A stretch of 64,000 nucleotides of DNA from Actinomadura craniellae (GTDB taxonomy: Bacteria > Actinomycetota > Actinomycetes > Streptosporangiales > Streptosporangiaceae). The stretch spans positions 434,001 through 498,000 of the forward strand of contig NZ_QLYX01000003.1 of NCBI RefSeq assembly GCF_003289645.1. The letters are read 5' to 3'. Below, piece after piece: positions 7,331-16,447 of the stretch. Positions within the stretch are counted from its first letter, which is position 1. The number at the start of each line of letters is the position of its first letter. Below the pieces are notes generated by a model. The model was not told the DNA's origin. It did no database searches and saw nothing but the letters and a program-made list of their open reading frames with translations. The position numbers were made by a program, and so were the translations under genes.

Positions 7331-8482
7331 TCAGGGCGGCAGGGTTCCGCTGGCGACGGTGTGTAGGTGTTCTCGTGCGTTGCGCATGTCTCGGGAGTTC
7401 GCCCAGGGTGTCGAGGATTTGAGGATGTCGGTGATGTGCTGGTCCAGCCGGGCGGATTCCACCAGCGGGGTGAGGCGGGTCAGGGCGTGGATCTGGTGTG
7501 CTGCTTTGTCGGGGTCGTTGGCGTGTAGTGCGGCTTTGATCTGCTGGGCCAGGTAGAGGGCGCTGAGTTGGGGCATGTGCCCGAAGAGGCGGACCGCTTG
7601 GGCTAGGGACTGGTCGGCTTCCTCGTGCAACTTCAATCTGCCGAGGGCGATGCCCGCGTTGCCCAGGACCATGGCGGCCGAGATCGGGGACAGATCATCG
7701 AGCATGGTGCGTGCTTGGTCCAGCGCTTGGCGGGCTTGGCGTTTGGGGTTTGCGCTAGAGGCTGTGAGCGCTGTGGCGAGCCGGACGCGGAGCCGGACAC
7801 GGTCTTCGTCGGCCAGCCCGCGCAGTTGCAGGCCGTGTTGGGCGTAGGCGGCGGCTCTGAGCGGGTCATGTTGGGCGTTGAAGGTGCACAGGTTCTCGAA
7901 CGCGTGCGCTGCGCTCTCGACGTACCCGGCTTTGCGGGCGAGGTCGAGCCCGAGGGTGGCCACGTGCTCGGCCTGGGTCCGCTGCTGGGCGTCATAAAGC
8001 ACAAGAGAGGCTTTTCGGGCCAGGTCGGCGGAGGCTGCCTGCAACTGCCGGTCGCGTCCCCGTAAAGCCGGTTTGACGGCGTTGGCGTGGCGTAGCGCGG
8101 ACCGGATGAGGGGAATTCCGCCGCCTTCACCGGTCATTTGCTCCAGCCGTCCGGCAAGGGCCCGGACATATTGCGGATCTTGATATGGGCCCGCCTGGGG
8201 TGAAGGGATGAAGGCCACGGATGCGGCGGCGGCGATGAACTCTCTACGGTCTACGGGGTCCACCTCCCCGATGGGGACTATCCGGACTTCCCACCCTACG
8301 CGTTGGAGATAGCCCGATACGCGTCCAATGCCCGGGTCGCGGGTGCCGCGCGAGACGTTGGATATCCACCCTTGGGTGACACGGTCGTCGGGGGTGCTCA
8401 TTTCGCGGGCGAGTTGGTTTTGGCTCCATCCCCGCTGCTCCATGATCAGATTTAAGGCTTGGGGAAGAGTCGGGTTCTCCAT
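7331..8482 (-). CDS. XRE-family regulator with helical-repeat (TPR-like) domain
   Basis: A 383-residue regulator. Residues 5-65 form an XRE helix-turn-helix (LNLIMEQRGWSQNQLARE, then VTQGWISNVSRGTRDPGI). Residues 75-95 carry DRREFIAAAASVAF, a twin-arginine-like stretch commonly seen in this actinobacterial family without implying export. The remainder is alpha-helical repeats rich in Ala/Leu, TPR-like, with a conserved AHAFENLCTFN block. Proteins of this architecture are widespread in Streptomyces and Actinomadura, generally next to ATP-binding anti-sigma-like genes as here. Peptide or small-molecule sensing by the repeat domain is inferred. It is transcribed divergently from the 8590 gene across about 107 bp. 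Confidence 0.8.
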   Translation of the reverse strand: MENPTLPQALNLIMEQRGWSQNQLAREMSTPDDRVTQGWISNVSRGTRDPGIGRVSGYLQRVGWEVRIVPIGEVDPVDRREFIAAAASVAFIPSPQAGPYQDPQYVRALAGRLEQMTGEGGGIPLIRSALRHANAVKPALRGRDRQLQAASADLARKASLVLYDAQQRTQAEHVATLGLDLARKAGYVESAAHAFENLCTFNAQHDPLRAAAYAQHGLQLRGLADEDRVRLRVRLATALTASSANPKRQARQALDQARTMLDDLSPISAAMVLGNAGIALGRLKLHEEADQSLAQAVRLFGHMPQLSALYLAQQIKAALHANDPDKAAHQIHALTRLTPLVESARLDQHITDILKSSTPWANSRDMRNAREHLHTVASGTLPP

Positions 8483-8589
8483 GGCGGGAGAGTAATACGG
8501 GCTGTGTAGGGGGGCTACCGCTTCGCTGCGTTAGGTCGCAAAACTGAGCGTTAACAGCGAGGTGACGTGACGAACAAGGGTGAAGGCGG

Positions 8590-8787
8590 ATGCCGAGCGC
8601 TCCCGAAATACAGATCGACCTGGCGGACTTTACCGCTCAATGGCTGGCAGACCTGCGGACTTCGTTCCCCGGGTGGGCGTTCTTCTACGACGGTGACCGT
8701 ACCTGGACGGCCATGCGGGGACGCACGGCAACGGTGACGGCCACCTCGCCGCTGGTGCTGCGCGCTCATCTGGAGGCACGACGGTGA
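8590..8787 (+). CDS. Small conserved-type hypothetical protein
   Basis: A 65-residue protein (LADFTAQWLADLRTSFPGWAFFYDGDRTWTAMRG) with a compact alpha/beta look and no membrane segment. GAAGGCGG precedes the ATG. Its stop overlaps the start of the next gene in GTGA, so the two are translationally coupled. Short proteins of this kind often precede ATP-binding regulators in Actinomadura-type genomes. Function unknown. Confidence 0.65.
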   Translation: MPSAPEIQIDLADFTAQWLADLRTSFPGWAFFYDGDRTWTAMRGRTATVTATSPLVLRAHLEARR

Positions 8788-9326
8788 AGAGCGAACCGAA
8801 CCCCGGCGGCCATCCCCGCGAATTGGAGGCCACCTTGGACGCCGCGCCGAGTGCTGCGGGACAGGCACGGCGCTTGGTGGTGCAGGCGCTGGCCGAGTGG
8901 GGTCTGTCGGGGGCGTGTGAGGCGATGCGGCTGGTGGTCAGTGAACTGGTCACCAACAGCGTGACCGCACTGGAACAGGCGGTGCCGGACGGGCCGTCGG
9001 TGGTGCGGCTCCGGCTGACGGCCGATCTCGGTCCGGGCGGCTCGCTGGTGACGGTACAGGTATGGGATCAAGCCCCCTGCCTGCCGGTACGACAGTCTCC
9101 CGGAGCGGGTGAGGAAAACGGGCGGGGGCTGCTGCTGGTGGAAGCAGTCTCCCAAGAGTGGGGCTACTACCAGCCCGCGCACCCGCTGACAGACGAAGAG
9201 ACCGGCGCGAAACCATGGCCTGGACCCACCTCATGGCCACACGACAAAGAGACCCCGCCCAGCACAGCGAAGAGCGGAAAAGTGACCTGGGCTGCGGTCA
9301 AAACCGAAGCCGGGCCATGCAGATGA
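8784..9326 (+). CDS. ATP-binding protein, anti-sigma-type HATPase
   Basis: A 180-residue protein of the histidine-kinase-like ATPase family 2 (SpoIIAB/RsbW-like). The N box is visible as AMRLVVSELVTNSVTAL, and the G1 and G2 boxes as VWDQAPCLPV and NGRGLLLVEAVSQEWGYY. No phosphoacceptor or kinase domain is present. The C-terminal 45 residues are low-complexity (KPWPGPTSWPHDKETPPS). It starts with GTG in a GTGA overlap. Its partner sigma factor or anti-anti-sigma is not evident nearby; the following XRE gene is a plausible functional partner. Confidence 0.8.
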   Translation: MKSEPNPGGHPRELEATLDAAPSAAGQARRLVVQALAEWGLSGACEAMRLVVSELVTNSVTALEQAVPDGPSVVRLRLTADLGPGGSLVTVQVWDQAPCLPVRQSPGAGEENGRGLLLVEAVSQEWGYYQPAHPLTDEETGAKPWPGPTSWPHDKETPPSTAKSGKVTWAAVKTEAGPCR

Positions 9327-9376
9327 CCTCGGGTGAGAACGGGACAATGATCGGAAGCGGACTTGAGGACTGCCAG

Positions 9377-9610
9377 ATGCCTCCCACGCCCACAGTGATC
9401 CCCAACGGAGCACGCATCCGGGAACTACGTGAGGCAACCGGGCTGAGCGCCGCCGAACTCGGTGCCAGGCTCCGCCGCCACGTCACCACCATCCAAAACG
9501 CCGAACGCGGCAGACCCGTCTCGCTGATCATCATCGGTCAGCTGTCCCGCGCGCTGGGAGCCCAACCGGCTGAACTCATCGCCGACGACTCCACGCCCGA
9601 ACGCACCTGA
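9377..9610 (+). CDS. Small XRE-family DNA-binding protein
   Basis: A 77-residue protein made almost entirely of an XRE/Cro helix-turn-helix: ARIRELREATGLSAAELGAR, then VTTIQNAERG and LIIIGQLSRALGAQPAEL. The ATG at 9377 is chosen because TTGAGGAC at 9363-9370 stands 6-7 bases before it. The frame is open further upstream, but that stretch overlaps the previous gene and lacks family similarity. Probably a regulator of the ATP-binding/XRE cluster. Confidence 0.75.
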   Translation: MPPTPTVIPNGARIRELREATGLSAAELGARLRRHVTTIQNAERGRPVSLIIIGQLSRALGAQPAELIADDSTPERT

Positions 9611-9795
9611 CTCCCCGGATGAGCGGTGTTCCCCCGTGCTGCTCATCCGGGGTCTTCTCGTCTCCGCACCCACCGGCGACCCGAACACCGGCCAGTCCTG
9701 CGCGACGGCGCCCAACCCCGGCCGACCGGGCCGCTTCGCACCTGGTGAGTCGCCCGCGGCCGGCTCCCGCCCCGGGGCCGGCCGCGGGACGCCTG

Positions 9796-10950
9796 TCAGG
9801 CCGCCGGTTCGTCGGCGGCCAGGATCCGGGTGCGGGACGGGTCCACCGAGACCCAGGTCGCGCCGGGGTCCCCGGCCTCGCCTGACCAGACGCGCCAGTC
9901 CAGGCCGGACGCGGTGAGGTGGTGTTCGGTGTGCGGGCCGGCGAACATGGAGATCCGCAGCTCCGCGGACCACCGGTTGGCCGTGTCGGGCTCGGCGGGG
10001 TGCAGCCGGCCGTCCTCGGGCCGCCAGATCGCCACCGCCGGGTCGCCCTCGGCCAGCCCGGCCCCGGCCGCGCCGGTGACCCGGCCGCAGGCGGTGTCCA
10101 GCACCGCCCGGTCGCCGTCCAGCAGCGCGACCGTGCCGGGGATCTCGTTGGCGACCCCGACGAAGCTCGCCACGTACCGGGTGGCGGGCCGCTCGTAGAT
10201 CTCCCGGGGCGGGCCGAGCTGCTCGACCCGGCCCAGCCGCATCACCGCGATCCGGGTGGCCAGCTCCATCGCCTCGGCCTGGTCATGCGTGACGTACACC
10301 GCGGCGAAGCCGAGCCGCCGCTGCATCGCCAGCAGCTCCACCCGCAGCCGCTCGCGCACCTTGGCGTCCACGTTCGACAGCGGCTCGTCGAAGAGCACCA
10401 GGTCGTCGCCGGCGACCAGGGCCCGGGCCAGCGCCACCCGCTGCTGCTGGCCGCCGCTCATCTCGCCGGGGTACTGGCGGGCCAGTTCGGGGATGCCGAC
10501 CAGTTCCAGCACCTCGGTCACCCGCCCGGCGATCTCGGTCTTGCCGAGCCGGCCGGCCCGCCGGTTCTCCAGCGGGTACGCCACGTTGGCGGCGACCGTC
10601 ATGTGCGGCCAGAGCGCGTACGACTGGAACATCATGCTCAGGCCGCGGCGCTCGGGCGGCACGTCGGTCCGGGCGGCGGTGTCCAGGACGGTCTGCCCGC
10701 CGATCTCGATCCGGCCCGCGTCGGGGTGTTCCAGCCCGGCGATCGACCGCAGCAGCGTGGTCTTGCCGCAGCCGCTGGGGCCGAGCAGCACCAGGAACTC
10801 CCCGGCGGCCACGTCCAGCGTCACCCCGTCGATCGCGGGGGTGATCGCGCCGTCGGCCCGCCGGAAGTGCCGGCGCAGCCCGTCCACCCGGACCACCGGT
10901 CCCGTCGCCGTGGCCTCGTCCTGCTTCTTCTCGTCGTTCATCAGCCTCAT
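9796..10950 (-). CDS. ABC importer ATPase, FbpC/PotA type
   Basis: A 384-residue ATPase that powers the adjacent permease. Walker A is GPSGCGKTT (residues 57-65), the signature is MSGGQQQRVALARAL, Walker B is LVLFDEPLSNVD, and the H-loop is VTHDQAEAM. A C-terminal TOBE-like region of about 120 residues follows, as in Fe(III), polyamine and phosphonate importers. ATG 10950 is preferred, with GAGGCGG 6 bases upstream; TTG 10956 and ATG 10941 are alternatives. Last gene of the operon, 15 bp after the permease stop. Confidence 0.88.
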   Translation of the reverse strand: MRLMNDEKKQDEATATGPVVRVDGLRRHFRRADGAITPAIDGVTLDVAAGEFLVLLGPSGCGKTTLLRSIAGLEHPDAGRIEIGGQTVLDTAARTDVPPERRGLSMMFQSYALWPHMTVAANVAYPLENRRAGRLGKTEIAGRVTEVLELVGIPELARQYPGEMSGGQQQRVALARALVAGDDLVLFDEPLSNVDAKVRERLRVELLAMQRRLGFAAVYVTHDQAEAMELATRIAVMRLGRVEQLGPPREIYERPATRYVASFVGVANEIPGTVALLDGDRAVLDTACGRVTGAAGAGLAEGDPAVAIWRPEDGRLHPAEPDTANRWSAELRISMFAGPHTEHHLTASGLDWRVWSGEAGDPGATWVSVDPSRTRILAADEPAA

Positions 10951-10965
10951 CCGCAACCGCCTCGT

Positions 10966-12708
10966 TCAGGGACGTCCGCCGGGCGGCGGCGGAGTTCCGG
11001 TCCGGGTCCGGCGCCGCGCGTACCACGTCACCGGGACCACGACCAGGGCGGTCGCCCCGGCCAGCATGATCGAAAGGGAGCCGAGCATCGCGTAGTCGCC
11101 GCTGGCGAAGACCTCCAGGATCCGGAAGCCCACCACCTCGTTGCCGGTGCCGGCCAGGATCGCGGACGCGCTGATGTCGCCCGCGATGGTGACGAACAGC
11201 AGCGCCCAGCCGGCCAGCAGCCCGGGCATCATCAGCGGCAGGGTGACCCGCCGGAACGTCCGGCCGGGCCCGGCGCCGCTGAGCCGGGACGCCTCGGTCA
11301 GCTCCGCGCCGATCTGGCTGATCGCCGCGTCCGACGCCGTGGTGGCCTGCGGCATGTGCAGCGACACGTACGCCAGCAGCAGGATCCACAGGGTGCCGCC
11401 CATGTAGAAGGGCGCGCCGCTGAAGGCGAGCACGAACCCGACGGCGATGACCAGGTGCGACAGGGTCGGCGGGAACTTGATCGCCGCGTCGACCAGCAGC
11501 CCGGCGCCCCGGCCCGACCGGCGGACCAGCATCGACACCACCGCGGCGGCGAGCATCCCGATGGTGGCCCCGGCGACGCCCAGCAGCAGGCTGTTGACCA
11601 GCGCCTCCTGGGTGGTGACGTCGCTGAGCGTGCGCCGGAAGGCGTCGAGGTTGAGCGCGCCGAAGTCGACCGAGGAGCTCCAGTACCCGCTCAGCGAGAC
11701 CAGCACCAGGGCGCCCAGCGGCAGGATCGAGGTCAGCGCCAGGTAGCCCAGCACGGCCAGCCGGGCCAGCGGGCGCCAGCGGCCGAGCCGCAGCGGCCGG
11801 GTCCGCGCCCCCTTGCCGCCGATCCCGCTGTTGCGGTCGCTGCGCAGGATGCGCGTCTGCAGGTACCAGACCGCGGTGACGACCAGCATGACGATGAGGT
11901 TCAGGCCGATCGCCACCCCCGTCTCGGGCGGGTAGGTGAACGACAGCAGTTGCACCACCCGGACGGAGAGGATGTCGATGTCGGTCTGGGTGGCCAGGAT
12001 CGTCGGCACGGAGAACAGGCCGAAGCCGAGCCAGACCATGAGCAGTCCCGCCGCGCCCAGGCTGGGCCGGACGGCGGGCAGCGAGATGCGGCGCAGCGTG
12101 GTCAGCGGGCCGGCCCCGCAGATCCGCGACTGCTCCTCCATCCCGGCGTCGGTGTTGCGCAGCCCGGCCGACACGATCATGAACACGAAGGGCACCTGGT
12201 AGATCGTGTAGACGAAGATCAGGCCGTACCAGGAGTGGATGTTGATCGGTCCCTGGTCGAGGTCGATCCCCACGGCGCCCAGCAGCGGGCGCAGCGCCAG
12301 GTTGAGGTAGCCCGACCGCTCCGAGCCCAGCAGCGCCCAGCCGACCGCGCCGGCGATCGGCGGCAGCAGGAAGGGCACCAGCGGCACGATGTCGGTGGCC
12401 AGGCCCAGCCGGGCGTCGGTGCGCTCGTTCAGCCAGGCCAGGCCGGCGCCGACCACCAGCGCGGCCAGGCCGCTGGCGCCGACCACCACCGCGGTGTGCC
12501 ACAGCAGGGTGTCCAGGTCGGGCTGGGCGAGGGTGTCGCGGACCGGGGTCAGGTCGACCCGGCCGTCGGTGATGAACGGCCGGGTCACCACCAGGGCCAG
12601 CGGGTAGACCGCCAGCAGGCCGAGCCCGACCGCCAGGACGGTGGCGAGCAGGGTGAAGGGCGTGAGCCCGGAGGCCCACGCCCGCACCCTCGGTACGTTG
12701 ACGGCCAC
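10966..12708 (-). CDS. ABC importer permease, fused double domain (FbpB type)
   Basis: A 580-residue inner-membrane protein with two binding-protein-dependent transport permease domains in tandem, about 12 predicted membrane segments. EAA-loop motifs are recognisable in both halves: DAGMEEQSRICGAGPLTTLRRI near residue 200 and EASRLSGAGPGRTFRRVTLP near residue 480. The fused arrangement is typical of Fe(III)-type and 2-aminoethylphosphonate-type importers. It starts with GTG three bases after the solute-binding protein stop. Confidence 0.88.
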   Translation of the reverse strand: MAVNVPRVRAWASGLTPFTLLATVLAVGLGLLAVYPLALVVTRPFITDGRVDLTPVRDTLAQPDLDTLLWHTAVVVGASGLAALVVGAGLAWLNERTDARLGLATDIVPLVPFLLPPIAGAVGWALLGSERSGYLNLALRPLLGAVGIDLDQGPINIHSWYGLIFVYTIYQVPFVFMIVSAGLRNTDAGMEEQSRICGAGPLTTLRRISLPAVRPSLGAAGLLMVWLGFGLFSVPTILATQTDIDILSVRVVQLLSFTYPPETGVAIGLNLIVMLVVTAVWYLQTRILRSDRNSGIGGKGARTRPLRLGRWRPLARLAVLGYLALTSILPLGALVLVSLSGYWSSSVDFGALNLDAFRRTLSDVTTQEALVNSLLLGVAGATIGMLAAAVVSMLVRRSGRGAGLLVDAAIKFPPTLSHLVIAVGFVLAFSGAPFYMGGTLWILLLAYVSLHMPQATTASDAAISQIGAELTEASRLSGAGPGRTFRRVTLPLMMPGLLAGWALLFVTIAGDISASAILAGTGNEVVGFRILEVFASGDYAMLGSLSIMLAGATALVVVPVTWYARRRTRTGTPPPPGGRP

Positions 12709-12711
12709 TGA

Positions 12712-13755
12712 TCAGTCCAGGCCGAGCAGGGAGTGGATCCGGTCGGCGGGGACGCCGGTGAGCTCCCGGTTGAAGGTGTAGCGGGCCGGCAGCGAACCCG
12801 GGTCGCGGGGCGATCCGGAGCCGGGCTCGGTGTTGAGCACCTTGTTGCCCGCCGCGGACATCAGGTAGTGCACGAACAGCTTGGCGGCGTTGGGGTGCGG
12901 GGCCTTGGCGGCCAGCCCCGGGACGATCTCGGGCCCGGTGGAGGCGGGCGGCTGCACGTAGCCGACCGGGGCGCCCTTCTTCTTCAGGTCCTCGATGATC
13001 GACTGCACGCCGGGCATCACGATGGCGCCCTCGCCCGCGGCGAGCTGCTGGGTGGCCGGGGCCGCGCTGGGGGAGATGATCGGGTTCTGTGCCTTGAGCT
13101 TCGTCAGGAAGTCCTCGCCCAGCTCCTTGATGATCAGGTTCCAGAACGGGGTGTAGGCGGCGGAGGCGCGCGGGTCGACCAGGATGATCTTCCCCTTCCA
13201 GCGCGGGTCGAGGATGTCGTTCCAGTCCTTGATCGCGCCGCCGGTCTCCTTGGTGTTCACCGAGATCCCGGACGGCTGGACCTGGACGACGGCGGTGCCC
13301 GGGTCGGACACCAGGTACTGCTGCGGGAAGTCGCCCGGGTACTCGGGGATGCCGGCCTGGGGCAGCGGGGTGGTCCACCCCTTCTTGTTCGCGTCCACGA
13401 CGAACGGTGTGAACGAGCCGACGAACAGGTCGGCGGCGGGCTTGCCCGTCTCGGCCTCGGCGGCGAACCGCTGGGACAGGTCGCTGGAGGTCAGCCGGAC
13501 GAACTTGACCTTGATGCCGTACTTCTTGGCGAAGTCGTCGGAGACCGCCTTGGCGATGTTCTCGGCCGGCACGCTGTACCAGACCAGCTCGCCTTCCTTC
13601 TGGGCGGCCTCGATCAGTTTCTTGAGGGCGGGGGATGCGTCGGCCGGGATGGCGGTGGCGTTCCCGCCGCCACCGCCGCAACCCGCCGTGAGGGTGAGGG
13701 CGGCGCACGCTGCCGTCAGTACGGACGCTGCTCGCCCGAAGCGTCGGCGGATCAT
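12712..13755 (-). CDS. ABC importer solute-binding lipoprotein
   Basis: A 347-residue lipoprotein. The signal peptide ends in the lipobox LTAGC, followed by a Gly linker. The body resembles family 1 binding proteins of the Fe(III)/phosphonate class (EGELVWYSVP, LTSSDLSQRFAAEAETGKP, WNDILDPRWKGKIILVDP). The paired iron-binding tyrosines expected around two thirds of the chain in FbpA are not seen: that region reads AAGEGAIVMPGVQSI. Substrate is therefore open: iron, a phosphonate or another small acid. GGAGG stands 4 bases before the ATG. First gene of the operon. Confidence 0.85.
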   Translation of the reverse strand: MIRRRFGRAASVLTAACAALTLTAGCGGGGGNATAIPADASPALKKLIEAAQKEGELVWYSVPAENIAKAVSDDFAKKYGIKVKFVRLTSSDLSQRFAAEAETGKPAADLFVGSFTPFVVDANKKGWTTPLPQAGIPEYPGDFPQQYLVSDPGTAVVQVQPSGISVNTKETGGAIKDWNDILDPRWKGKIILVDPRASAAYTPFWNLIIKELGEDFLTKLKAQNPIISPSAAPATQQLAAGEGAIVMPGVQSIIEDLKKKGAPVGYVQPPASTGPEIVPGLAAKAPHPNAAKLFVHYLMSAAGNKVLNTEPGSGSPRDPGSLPARYTFNRELTGVPADRIHSLLGLD

Positions 13756-13844
13756 CTTTCCTCCGGGGCGGTGATCGTGAGTCCTGGAAGGGGACCGCGA
13801 TGGGGGTGGAGACGGGATCGCTGGCCAGCGGGCTGTCTGCGGGT

Positions 13845-13873
13845 GTTATACATCACACGCGACGACCGGTCAA
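13845..13873 (-). promoter_or_regulatory. Promoter of the ABC importer operon
   Basis: Read on the minus strand, TTGACC (13868-13873) is followed after exactly 17 bases by TATAAC (13845-13850), a near-consensus housekeeping promoter about 90 bp before the solute-binding protein. The remaining divergent region to 14097 (about 340 bp without a gene in total) shows no further clear site and no obvious promoter for the P450 genes. Confidence 0.65.
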
Positions 13874-14097
13874 TGGGGTGCAGATAATCCCTGACCTGCG
13901 CATAACCACGCTCCTCGCCTGCTGTCAGGGCGATCTTGGCTGTCCAGGAGGGTCGCAGAACAGCTCAGGCGGCCCGATCCGTGGCTTCCGTCAGGCGGAA
14001 GATCCTTCGATAGGCAAGACAGTTTCGTAGACGAGCGACACAAAGCATGAAGTAATAGAGCGGTACGACGGACCCCTTGAATCCCGGCGGTGCGACG

Positions 14098-15264
14098 ATG
14101 ACGACCACGGACGACGCCCTGACGGCCGACTTCGACCCCTTCGACGAGACGACCCTGCGCGACCCGCACGGCACCTACGCCCGGCTGCGCGCCGCCCGCC
14201 CGATCGCCCGGGGCGCGCGCTGGGGCGGTTTCTGGGCGCTGACCGGCCATGCCGAGGTGTCCGCCGCGGGGACCGCTCCGCACACCTTCAGCAGCGAGTC
14301 CGGCGTGGTGATCCCGATCAACCCGCTGGCCGGGCGGCGGCTGCCGATGCACTTCGACCCGCCCGAGCACACCACCTACCGCCGGATGCTCAACCCCGCC
14401 TTCCACCCCGACCGGGTGACCGCGCTCGACCCCGCCGTGCGGGCGGTGGCCGACCGGCTGCTCGCCCCCCTGCTGGACCGCGGCGCCGGCGAGATGGTCG
14501 CCGAGTACGCCTCACCGCTGGCCTCCCACGCGCTGGCCGCCTTCCTCGGCATGCCGGACGGGTTCGGCACCCGGCTGGAGGAGCAGAGCGTGCGCTTCGA
14601 ACGCGCCCAGGACGCCGGCGACGCCGCCGCGGTCGAGGCCGCCAACACGGAGCTGTACGGCCAGGCCCGCGAGGTGCTCGCCGCCCGCCGCGACGAACCC
14701 GCCGGGGTGGTCGGCGCGCTGCTGGCCGGCGGGCTGGACGACGACGAGGTGCTGGGCGCCGTCCGCCAGATCTTCATCGCCGGGCACATCGCGGTGGCCG
14801 CCGGGCTGGGCAGCGCGATCGGCCACCTGGCCGGCGACCCCGCCTTGCAGGACCGGCTGCGGGCGGAACCCGACCTGGTCCCGGCCGCGGTGGAGGAACT
14901 GCTCCGGCTGCACACCCCCAACCAGGGCTTCGCCCGGACGGCCACCCGCGACGTCGAAATCGCCGGATGCCCGGTGCGTGCGGGCGAGCAGGTGGCGCTC
15001 GTCTACACGGCGGCCAACCGCGACCCCGCGGTCTTCCCCGACCCCGACCGCTTCGAGTTCGGCCGTCCCGCCCGGCACCTGGCCTTCGGGCACGGCGTGC
15101 ACAAGTGCGTCGGGATGGCGCTGGCCCGCCTGGAACTGCGGACCGGCCTCACCGCCCTGCTGGACGCCACCACCGGGTTCGCCCCCGCCGGCGAACCCGA
15201 ACCGCTGCGCTGGCCGGTGCACGGCCCCGCCACCCTCCCGATCCGGCTGGCGGCGGGCCGGTGA
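14098..15264 (+). CDS. Cytochrome P450, first of a tandem pair
   Basis: A 388-residue soluble bacterial P450. The haem loop is HLAFGHGVHKCVG with the thiolate Cys; the ExxR motif is VEELLRLHTP, and the I-helix segment is QIFIAGHIAVAAGLG. The usual acid-alcohol pair (AGxE/D-T) that drives dioxygen activation is absent: Ile-Ala stand in its place. HFDPPEHTTYRRMLNPAF is the standard C-helix region. The ATG is chosen at 14098 after GGCGG; an earlier TTG at 14077 is possible. It overlaps the next P450 by 4 bp. No ferredoxin or reductase lies nearby. Substrate unknown; the lost pair suggests peroxide-driven or substrate-assisted chemistry. Confidence 0.88.
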   Translation: MTTTDDALTADFDPFDETTLRDPHGTYARLRAARPIARGARWGGFWALTGHAEVSAAGTAPHTFSSESGVVIPINPLAGRRLPMHFDPPEHTTYRRMLNPAFHPDRVTALDPAVRAVADRLLAPLLDRGAGEMVAEYASPLASHALAAFLGMPDGFGTRLEEQSVRFERAQDAGDAAAVEAANTELYGQAREVLAARRDEPAGVVGALLAGGLDDDEVLGAVRQIFIAGHIAVAAGLGSAIGHLAGDPALQDRLRAEPDLVPAAVEELLRLHTPNQGFARTATRDVEIAGCPVRAGEQVALVYTAANRDPAVFPDPDRFEFGRPARHLAFGHGVHKCVGMALARLELRTGLTALLDATTGFAPAGEPEPLRWPVHGPATLPIRLAAGR

Positions 15265-16433
15265 GCGGGATGGAGTTCGACCCGCTGTCGGAGCGGGCAC
15301 TGGACGACCCGCACGGCCTGTACACGGAGCTGCGGCAGGGCTGCCCGGTCGCGCACAGCGAGCGCTGGAACGGGTTCTGGGCGCTGTTCCGCTACGAGGA
15401 CATCCGCGAGGTGCTGCGCGACTCCCGGACGTTCGTGACCTCGGTGCAGAACGTGGTGCCGAAGGTGGCCTTCACCGGCCGCCGCCCGCCGCTGCACCTC
15501 GACCCGCCCGAGCACACCCCCTACCGGCGGGCGCTCAACCCGCTGCTGACCCGCGCCCGGGCCGCCGTCCTGGAGCCCGGGACGCGGGAGCACGCCCGGT
15601 CCCTGCTGGCCGGGCTGACCGGCCGGGCCGGCCCGGCCGACCTGTCGGCGGAGTACGCGGCGCGCATCCCGATCTACACGTTCGCCCGCTTCCTCAACGT
15701 GTCCGACGCGGACATGGAGGCCATCAAGGACGCCTGGCTGCGCTACAACCGGGCACTCCAGGACGCCGACGACGAGCAGGTCAAGGCGCAGAGCCTGGTG
15801 CTCTACGCGATCGCCCGCGACCTGGTGGACGCCCGGCGGCGGGACCCCGCCGACCCCGCCGTCGACCCGGTCACCGCCCTGCTGGCGGCCCGGCACAAGG
15901 GCGAGCCACTGCCCGCCGAGATGATCGTCGGAACGGTCCGGCAGGTGATGGTGACCGGCATGGTGGCGCCGACCGTCACGCTCGGCAGCATGGTGGCGCA
16001 CCTGGCCGGCGACCCCGAGCTCCAGGACCGGCTGCGCGCCGCGTCGGACCTGGTGCCCCGGGCGGTGGAGGAGTTCCTGCGGCTGTACTCGCCCTACCGG
16101 GGGTTCGCCCGCACCGCCGTCCGCGACGTGGAGATCGGCGGCCGGGAGATCCGCGCGGGCGAACCCATCGCGCTGGTGTTCACCTCGGCCAACCGCGACG
16201 AGTCGGTCTTCACCGACCCCGCCCGCTTCGACCTGGACCGCCCCCCGGGCCGGCACCTGGCCTTCGGCCAGGGCCCGCACATGTGCGCGGGCGTCGAACT
16301 GGCCCGGATGGAACTGCGCGTCGGCCTCACCGAACTCCTCGCCGCCACCCGCGGCTTCGAACTGGCGGGCACCCCCGAAATGACCCGCTGGCCGGAGTAC
16401 GGCCCCGTCGGCCTCCCGGTCAACCTCCACTGA
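15261..16433 (+). CDS. Cytochrome P450, second of a tandem pair
   Basis: A 390-residue P450, clearly a relative of the preceding gene (shared LDPPEHTPYRRALNPLL, GFARTAVRDVEI and C-terminal WPEYGPVGLP). The haem loop HLAFGQGPHMCAG and the ExxR motif in VEEFLRLYSP are intact. The I-helix reads VTGMVAPTVTLG, again without the acidic residue and threonine of ordinary monooxygenases. The GTG start lies in a GTGA overlap with the first gene, so both subunits are probably made together, perhaps as a heterodimer or as sequential enzymes. A hairpin array follows the stop. Confidence 0.88.
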   Translation: MSGMEFDPLSERALDDPHGLYTELRQGCPVAHSERWNGFWALFRYEDIREVLRDSRTFVTSVQNVVPKVAFTGRRPPLHLDPPEHTPYRRALNPLLTRARAAVLEPGTREHARSLLAGLTGRAGPADLSAEYAARIPIYTFARFLNVSDADMEAIKDAWLRYNRALQDADDEQVKAQSLVLYAIARDLVDARRRDPADPAVDPVTALLAARHKGEPLPAEMIVGTVRQVMVTGMVAPTVTLGSMVAHLAGDPELQDRLRAASDLVPRAVEEFLRLYSPYRGFARTAVRDVEIGGREIRAGEPIALVFTSANRDESVFTDPARFDLDRPPGRHLAFGQGPHMCAGVELARMELRVGLTELLAATRGFELAGTPEMTRWPEYGPVGLPVNLH

Positions 16434-16447
16434 CCGCCCTGCTCCCC

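Noticed and set aside
7122-7556. Plus-strand frame through the 7.2 kb hairpin
   Set aside because: It is built from both arms of the repeat and then runs antisense to the XRE gene; no domain or ribosome site.
9919-12711. Long open frame on the plus strand opposite the ABC importer genes
   Set aside because: It is antisense to well-supported permease and ATPase genes, is rich in Gln/His/Arg/Gly without any domain, and is an artefact of high GC.
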